Below are positions 6,205 through 9,653 of a DNA stretch of 9,653 bases, piece after piece (the first letter of the stretch is position 1; each line of letters opens with the position of its first letter). The notes beneath the pieces were generated by a model, which saw only the letters and a list, made by a program, of their open reading frames with translations, had not been told where the DNA came from and searched no databases. The position numbers were made by a program, and so were the translations under genes. This DNA is from JACCXJ01 sp052387115 (GTDB lineage Bacteria > Pseudomonadota > Gammaproteobacteria > JACCXJ01): contig JBQTJM010000388.1 in the NCBI GenBank assembly GCA_052387115.1, positions 1 through 9,653 of the forward strand. The letters are read 5' to 3'.

Positions 6205-6995
6205 GTGTCGAGAAGAGTCGCTGTGCCCGTCTTGATGTGGTCGATCTCAGCCGCCGGCGCGGAGGAGCCTCCGGTGGATGAGCCGGTCATCGAGCTCGAG
6301 GTGATCACGGTCACGGCCACCAAGACCGAGCGCTCGGCCTTCGAGATCCCGGCCTCGGTGAGCATTGTCGGGCTCGAGCGCATCGAATCGGAGCAGCCGC
6401 AGAGCCCGAGACCGCCAGCACCTCGGAAGCGGGCGTGCGCACGCGTTTCGATCATCTCTTGATGGAGGGCGACCGGTTGCGCCTCGAAGCCGCCTATTTC
6501 GATACCGACGCCCGGGACTTCATCGATCTCGAGGTGGATATCGTCGCGGGGACGACCCGCCCCGACAATATCCAGGATGCCGAGCTCCACGGTTTCGAGA
6601 CCGAGCTCGGGTACGACGCCACCCGCTTCTTCGCGGCCCTGGGCTATTCGGAGACGCGGGGCAGGGATACGACGAGTAGCGCGCCACTCACGTCCGTCCC
6701 CCCGGACAAGCTCGTGGCGACACTCGGCCTGCGCCTACCCGAGCTTGGCCTCGTCTTCACCGGGCGCGGCCGTTTCGTCAAACGCCAGGACGAGGTGCCG
6801 GCCGGGGTTCCCGTAACCCCGGGCTATGGTGTTTGCGATCTCTATGCGAGCTGGTTGCCGGAGGCGGCGGGCTACTCGGGTCTGAGGGTCGATTTCGGGA
6901 TCGATAACCTGACCGACAAGTCGTACCGCCGCCACCTCTCACTCATCGACGAGGCCGGGCGCAATTTCAAAGTCGCGGTCTCTTATCGGTATTAA
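6205..6995 (+). pseudogene. TonB-dependent heme/hemoglobin receptor, internally deleted and frameshifted
   Basis: The start is a GTG at 6205 with GGGAGG at 6192-6197, seven bases upstream; the ATG at 6190 overlaps that ribosome site. A short signal peptide (MSRRVAVPVLMWSISAAGA) leads to a TonB-box-like stretch, IELEVITVTATKTERS, and the first residues of the plug (FEIPASVSIVGLERIESEQPQS). At about 6400-6407 the text jumps, in another frame, to a late barrel segment: P-E-T-A-S-T-S-E-A-G-V-R, then RLRLEAAYFDTD. It runs to a normal C-terminus (VDFGIDNLTDKSYRRH, GRNFKVAVSYRY, terminal aromatic). Only about 67 + 196 residues remain of a family near 650-750 aa, so most of the plug and barrel is lost. 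Ribosomes starting at 6205 stop at 6462. The heme/hemoglobin-type assignment rests on the C-terminal segment and the locus. Confidence 0.88.
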
Positions 6996-7012
6996 CGGGG
7001 AGGTGATCCCTG

Positions 7013-7321
7013 ATGCGCGCACCGTCCACGACACCTTCGGTATTGATCAACGATCTGGAGCTATTGCACGCGGGGCTCGGGGTGCTCATGGCCCACTACC
7101 TCGATTGCCATGACGATGCGGTCCGCCCCTGCCTCGCACTCCGCATCAGCCGCCAGTTGCGGATCATCGCCGAGCACGAGGAGCTGCCCGACCGGGGCTT
7201 GCGGCCCCTCTACCGGACCATGGCGGCGCGCTGGCAGGTGCGTGCGATCCACGGGCTCCCGTGTCCGAGGCGGGCCGCGCATCAAACCCTGGAAGAAAAC
7301 CTCTGGGAGGAGGCCGTATGA
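7013..7321 (+). CDS. Unrecognised 102-aa protein within the heme locus
   Basis: I do not recognise this gene. It is a soluble-looking, mainly helical 102-aa protein with no signal peptide or membrane segment. Features are a leucine-rich start (VLINDLELLHAGLGVLMAHYLD), a CHDDAVRPC segment with two cysteines and a histidine, a basic ISRQLRIIAEHEELP helix, and a second half rich in Arg and aromatic residues (LRPLYRTMAARWQVR). Translation signals are excellent: GGGGAGGTGAT at 6997-7007, six bases before the ATG at 7013. The stop overlaps the next ATG (ATGA, 7318-7321). Its frame is open end to end while both flanking genes are wrecked, which argues that it is real or was until recently. The location between receptor and hmuS suggests a heme-related accessory role, which is inference only. 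Confidence 0.7.
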   Translation: MRAPSTTPSVLINDLELLHAGLGVLMAHYLDCHDDAVRPCLALRISRQLRIIAEHEELPDRGLRPLYRTMAARWQVRAIHGLPCPRRAAHQTLEENLWEEAV

Positions 7322-7563
7322 ACGAAGTATTGTCGATGGGAAGACCCTGGGATCTCCGGCGTGCGCGCCCGCGAGGCCGCCCGGAAGCTCTGCACGAGCG
7401 AGACGGAGCTCGTGGCGAGCGCCTGCGGCACGAGCGCCGTGCGTCTCGATCCCAGTTTCGGCGCGCTGTCCAGGTGTTCGGGAAGCGCAAGCCGGGGCAA
7501 ACGGAGTGCGCGGGTTGGCGGCCGATCGTCGAAGGCCTGTGCGGCGAGCAGCCGTCGGCCTGA
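7318..7563 (+). pseudogene. Heme-degrading/heme-chaperone factor (HmuS/HemS type) remnant
   Basis: HmuS/HemS proteins (about 340 aa) bind or degrade heme in the cytoplasm and normally precede hmuT. Only 246 bp remain. The ATG at 7318 has a strong GGGAGGAGG site upstream and overlaps the previous stop. In the second frame, 7337-7465 reads W-E-D-P-G-I-S-G, then VRAREAARKLCTSETELV and GTSAVRLDPSFGAL, which is the N-terminal DNA-of-HemS pattern (helix, S-E-x-E-L-V, then C-G or G-x-x-x-V-R-L). The frame of the ATG itself stays open for 81 codons and ends with QVFGKRKPGQTECAGWRPIVEGL, which resembles the late part of the family. This implies a frameshift near 7333-7342, a large internal deletion near 7455-7475, and some 265 missing residues. 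Any peptide made from 7318 would be mostly out-of-frame sequence. The N-terminal match is firmer than the C-terminal one. Confidence 0.72.
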
Positions 7564-7566
7564 GCC

Positions 7567-8544
7567 ATGGCGGCCACACTCCCTCCCAAACGCCTGGCCC
7601 GAGCGGTCGCGAGCGGCGCTCGGCAATGGGGCGCGCGGCTCGGTGCGTTCCTGCTTGGCCTCTGGATCGCGTTGTTCGGATCGATGTGGGTGGGGGCGGA
7701 GACCGCCGCGACCGAGGGCCAAAGGATCGTCGCGGTCGGCGGCGAGCTGACGGAGATCGTCTACGCGCTCGGCGCCGAGGCGCGCCTGGTCGGGGTCGAT
7801 ACCACGAGCCGGTGGCCGGCCGCCGCCCGCGCGCTGCCCAAGGTCGGCTATATGCGGAATCTGTCCGCGGAGGGGGTCCTGTCTCTCGCCCCAACGCTGG
7901 TCCTTTGCACCACCCATGCGGGACCGCCCGTGATCCTCTCGCAACTCCGCGAGGCCGGTGTGCCGCTCTTGATCCTGCCCGCCGAGCCGAACGTGGCGGG
8001 GGCCGAGGCCAAGATCCGCGGCGTGGCAGGTGCCCTCGGCCTCGAGACTCAGGGCGAGGCTATGGTGCGGACGCTGCGAAGTCGTGTCGAGCGCGCCCTG
8101 GCGGGAATACCGGCGGGCGCGGGCCCGCGGGTGCTGTTCCTGATGGGCCTCCAGCAAGGCGCGCTCATCGCCGCGGGTGCGGGCACCTCGGCGCAGGCGA
8201 TGATCGAGCTGGCCGGTGGTACTAATGCCTTGCGGGGCTTTTCGGGCTATCGCCCCATCTCTCCCGAGGCCCTGGCCCAGGCGCGGCCCGAGGTGCTCTT
8301 GGTCCCGGAGCACGCGCTCGGTGCTATGGGCGGTGCGGAGGGGATCCTGAGCCGGCCGGGCATCGAGGTGACTTGCGCGGGGCGCAACCGGCGGCTCGTG
8401 TTCATGGATGGTCTCTACCTCCTGGGCTTCGGGCCGCGCCTCGGGGAGGCCGTCACCGATCTCGCCCAAGCCCTGCGGGAGCCCTCGGCCTGCACGCCCA
8501 GTGCTCTCACGAACCACTCCGAGCGAGGCGCGCGTGGCGGTTAG
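7567..8544 (+). CDS. hmuT: Heme ABC transporter, periplasmic heme-binding protein HmuT
   Basis: HmuT carries heme from the outer-membrane receptor to the HmuUV permease in the periplasm. The 325-aa frame holds a complete class III (BtuF-like) binding-protein domain from about residue 52 (RIVAVGGELTEIVYALGAEARLVGVD) to LVFMDGLYLLGFGPRLGEAVTDLAQAL near 306. The motif VGYMRNLSAEGVLSLAPTLV (93-112) contains Tyr95 and Arg97, corresponding to the heme-ligating Tyr and nearby Arg known from ShuT/PhuT. A hydrophobic segment at about 26-44 ending in WVGA is the likely signal peptide, preceded by a long basic N-region. The ATG at 7567 follows the hmuS-remnant stop by three bases without a clear Shine-Dalgarno, so translation may have been coupled to hmuS. 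The last 20 residues are an unusual extension overlapping the hmuU start. Apparently intact. Confidence 0.92.
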   Translation: MAATLPPKRLARAVASGARQWGARLGAFLLGLWIALFGSMWVGAETAATEGQRIVAVGGELTEIVYALGAEARLVGVDTTSRWPAAARALPKVGYMRNLSAEGVLSLAPTLVLCTTHAGPPVILSQLREAGVPLLILPAEPNVAGAEAKIRGVAGALGLETQGEAMVRTLRSRVERALAGIPAGAGPRVLFLMGLQQGALIAAGAGTSAQAMIELAGGTNALRGFSGYRPISPEALAQARPEVLLVPEHALGAMGGAEGILSRPGIEVTCAGRNRRLVFMDGLYLLGFGPRLGEAVTDLAQALREPSACTPSALTNHSERGARGG

Positions 8545-9653
8545 CGCGGAGACCTTGGGGCCCTTTCCCGGCCAGAGCCAGGCGGTGCGGATAGGTGGAT
8601 TGTTCGTGGGTCCACGCCGCCGGGCCGAAGGCATCCTCGTAGCGCTCGCGCTCGGGCTCGGGATCATCGTGCTCGGGGCGGTCGGGACCGGCGCCGTGCC
8701 GATCGCGCCGGCCAAGGCACTGGCCATCCTCATGGAGCCGATCGGGCTCCGGCTGCCCGTTGTCTACAGCGCTTCGGAGCGCATGGTGCTCCTCGATCTG
8801 CGCCTCCCGCGGGTAGTCCTGGGCGGCCTGGTCGGGGCCGCTCTCGCGGTCTCGGGGACCGCCTTGCAGGGGCTTTTCCGGAACCCGCTAGCCGATCCCG
8901 GCCTCCTCGGGATCGCGAGCGGCGCCGCCCTTTGCGCCGTGCTCGTCATCGTGCTCGGTGACGAGCTGGGCCTCGCGGGGCTCATGGGGCTCTATGCGCT
9001 GCCGATCGCGGCCTTCCTCGGCGGATCGGGCGTGACCATCGTCGTCTACCGCCTAGCCCAGGGGCAGGAGGGGACTTCGATCGCGGGGCTGTTGCTCGCC
9101 GGGATCGCGCTCAACGCACTGGCGGGAGCGGCCACCGGTCTCGTCATCTACTACGCCGACGACGACGAGCTCCACACGCTCACCTTCTGGGGCATGGGAA
9201 GCCTGGGCGGGGCTACCTGGCAAGCAGTCGGCGTGGCGCTGCCGTTCCTCGTGGCCGCGCTCGGGCTCCTGCCGCGTCTCGCCAGGGCCCTGAACGCGCT
9301 GCTCCTCGGCGAGGCCGAGGCCGCAGGGCTCGGCGTCGATGTCGAGCGCGTCAAGCGCCGCATCGTCCTGTGCATCGCGCTCGCCGTCGGGGCCTCGGTC
9401 GCGCTCACCGGGGTCATCGGTTTCGTCGGGCTCGTGGTGCCGCACGTCTTGCGGCTCCTGCTCGGCGCCGATCACCGTCATCTCCTACCCGGGACCGCCT
9501 TGCTCGGCGCGGCCCTCCTGGTCGGCGCGGATCTGGGCGCGCGCACGCTCATCGCACCCGCCGAGCTGCCCATCGGGATCCTGACCTCGCTCGTGGGCGG
9601 CCCGTTCCTTCTCTGGCTCCTCTGGCGCGAGCGCCGGGTGCGCGGGTGGGTGT
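8534..9653 (+). CDS. hmuU: Heme ABC transporter permease HmuU (partial at window end)
   Basis: HmuU is the FecCD/BtuC-type inner-membrane permease that moves heme from HmuT into the cytoplasm with the ATPase HmuV. The frame is open from the GTG at 8534, which overlaps the end of hmuT by 11 bases, to the right edge: 373 codons with no stop. Typical features appear in order: a first membrane helix (ILVALALGLGIIVLGAVG), LRLPRVVLGGLVGAALAVSG, the hallmark TALQGLFRNPLADPGLLGI, a GLLLAGIALNAL helix, LTFWGMGSLGGATW, the coupling segment LLGEAEAAGLGVDVERVKRR, GFVGLVVPHVLRLLLGADHR and the closing ELPIGILTSLVGGPFLLWLLW. That last motif normally lies within about 15-20 residues of the C-terminus, so nearly the whole gene is here. 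Alternative starts are GTG at 8585 or 8606. hmuV is expected beyond the edge. Confidence 0.93.
   Translation, partial: MAVSAETLGPFPGQSQAVRIGGLFVGPRRRAEGILVALALGLGIIVLGAVGTGAVPIAPAKALAILMEPIGLRLPVVYSASERMVLLDLRLPRVVLGGLVGAALAVSGTALQGLFRNPLADPGLLGIASGAALCAVLVIVLGDELGLAGLMGLYALPIAAFLGGSGVTIVVYRLAQGQEGTSIAGLLLAGIALNALAGAATGLVIYYADDDELHTLTFWGMGSLGGATWQAVGVALPFLVAALGLLPRLARALNALLLGEAEAAGLGVDVERVKRRIVLCIALAVGASVALTGVIGFVGLVVPHVLRLLLGADHRHLLPGTALLGAALLVGADLGARTLIAPAELPIGILTSLVGGPFLLWLLWRERRVRGWV

Noticed and set aside
6435..6995. Independent 186-aa protein starting at 6435
   Set aside because: The frame continues upstream of that ATG with receptor-like residues to about 6405, and there is no ribosome site. 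It is the C-terminal part of the broken receptor.
7282..8733. 483-codon open frame on the minus strand opposite hmuT
   Set aside because: Long antisense frames are expected in GC-rich coding DNA. Its translation is low-complexity with no family pattern, while the plus strand encodes a convincing HmuT.

Overview
The window is GC-rich proteobacterial chromosome, most likely from a gammaproteobacterium. The evidence is the block purM / DUF2066 gene / hda together with a linked wrbA-arsC pair, a neighbourhood I know from Pseudomonas and, in part, from E. coli (hda beside the ArsC-like yfgD, with purM nearby). I cannot name a genus.

Layout. Positions 84-1139 (-) hold purM. Across a 99-bp divergent gap, 1239-3777 (+) is a tight three-gene run: an exported DUF2066 protein, hda (DnaA-inactivating AAA+ protein) and a BPSS1780-type polytopic membrane protein, joined by ATGA stop/start overlaps. 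The convergent gap 3778-4014 holds a large inverted-repeat element and the cut-off end of wrbA. On the minus strand arsC (4559-4915) precedes wrbA (4015-4545). wrbA has an in-frame TAA followed by 23 more codons that look like its normal C-terminus. Next, 5076-5771 (-) is the C-terminal half of an AAA_14/DUF4143 ATPase that has lost its ATPase domain.

From 5892 to the right edge (+) is a heme-uptake locus: a TTGACA/TATCAT promoter covered by a near-consensus Fur box, hemP, a TonB-dependent heme receptor, an unrecognised 102-aa gene, a heme-degrading/chaperone factor (hmuS type), hmuT and hmuU. The receptor and the hmuS-like gene are both wrecked in the same way: N- and C-terminal ends remain, the middle is gone and the frame is shifted. 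hemP, hmuT and hmuU look intact. As written, the locus could still make the periplasmic binding protein and the inner-membrane permease, but not the outer-membrane receptor or the cytoplasmic heme handler.

I see no new biological system. The strongest leads are the degraded heme locus with its well-preserved Fur promoter, the wrbA nonsense codon, and the unrecognised small gene inside the heme operon. Sequencing or assembly error must be excluded for the broken genes. No tRNA, rRNA, CRISPR array or insertion sequence was recognised.
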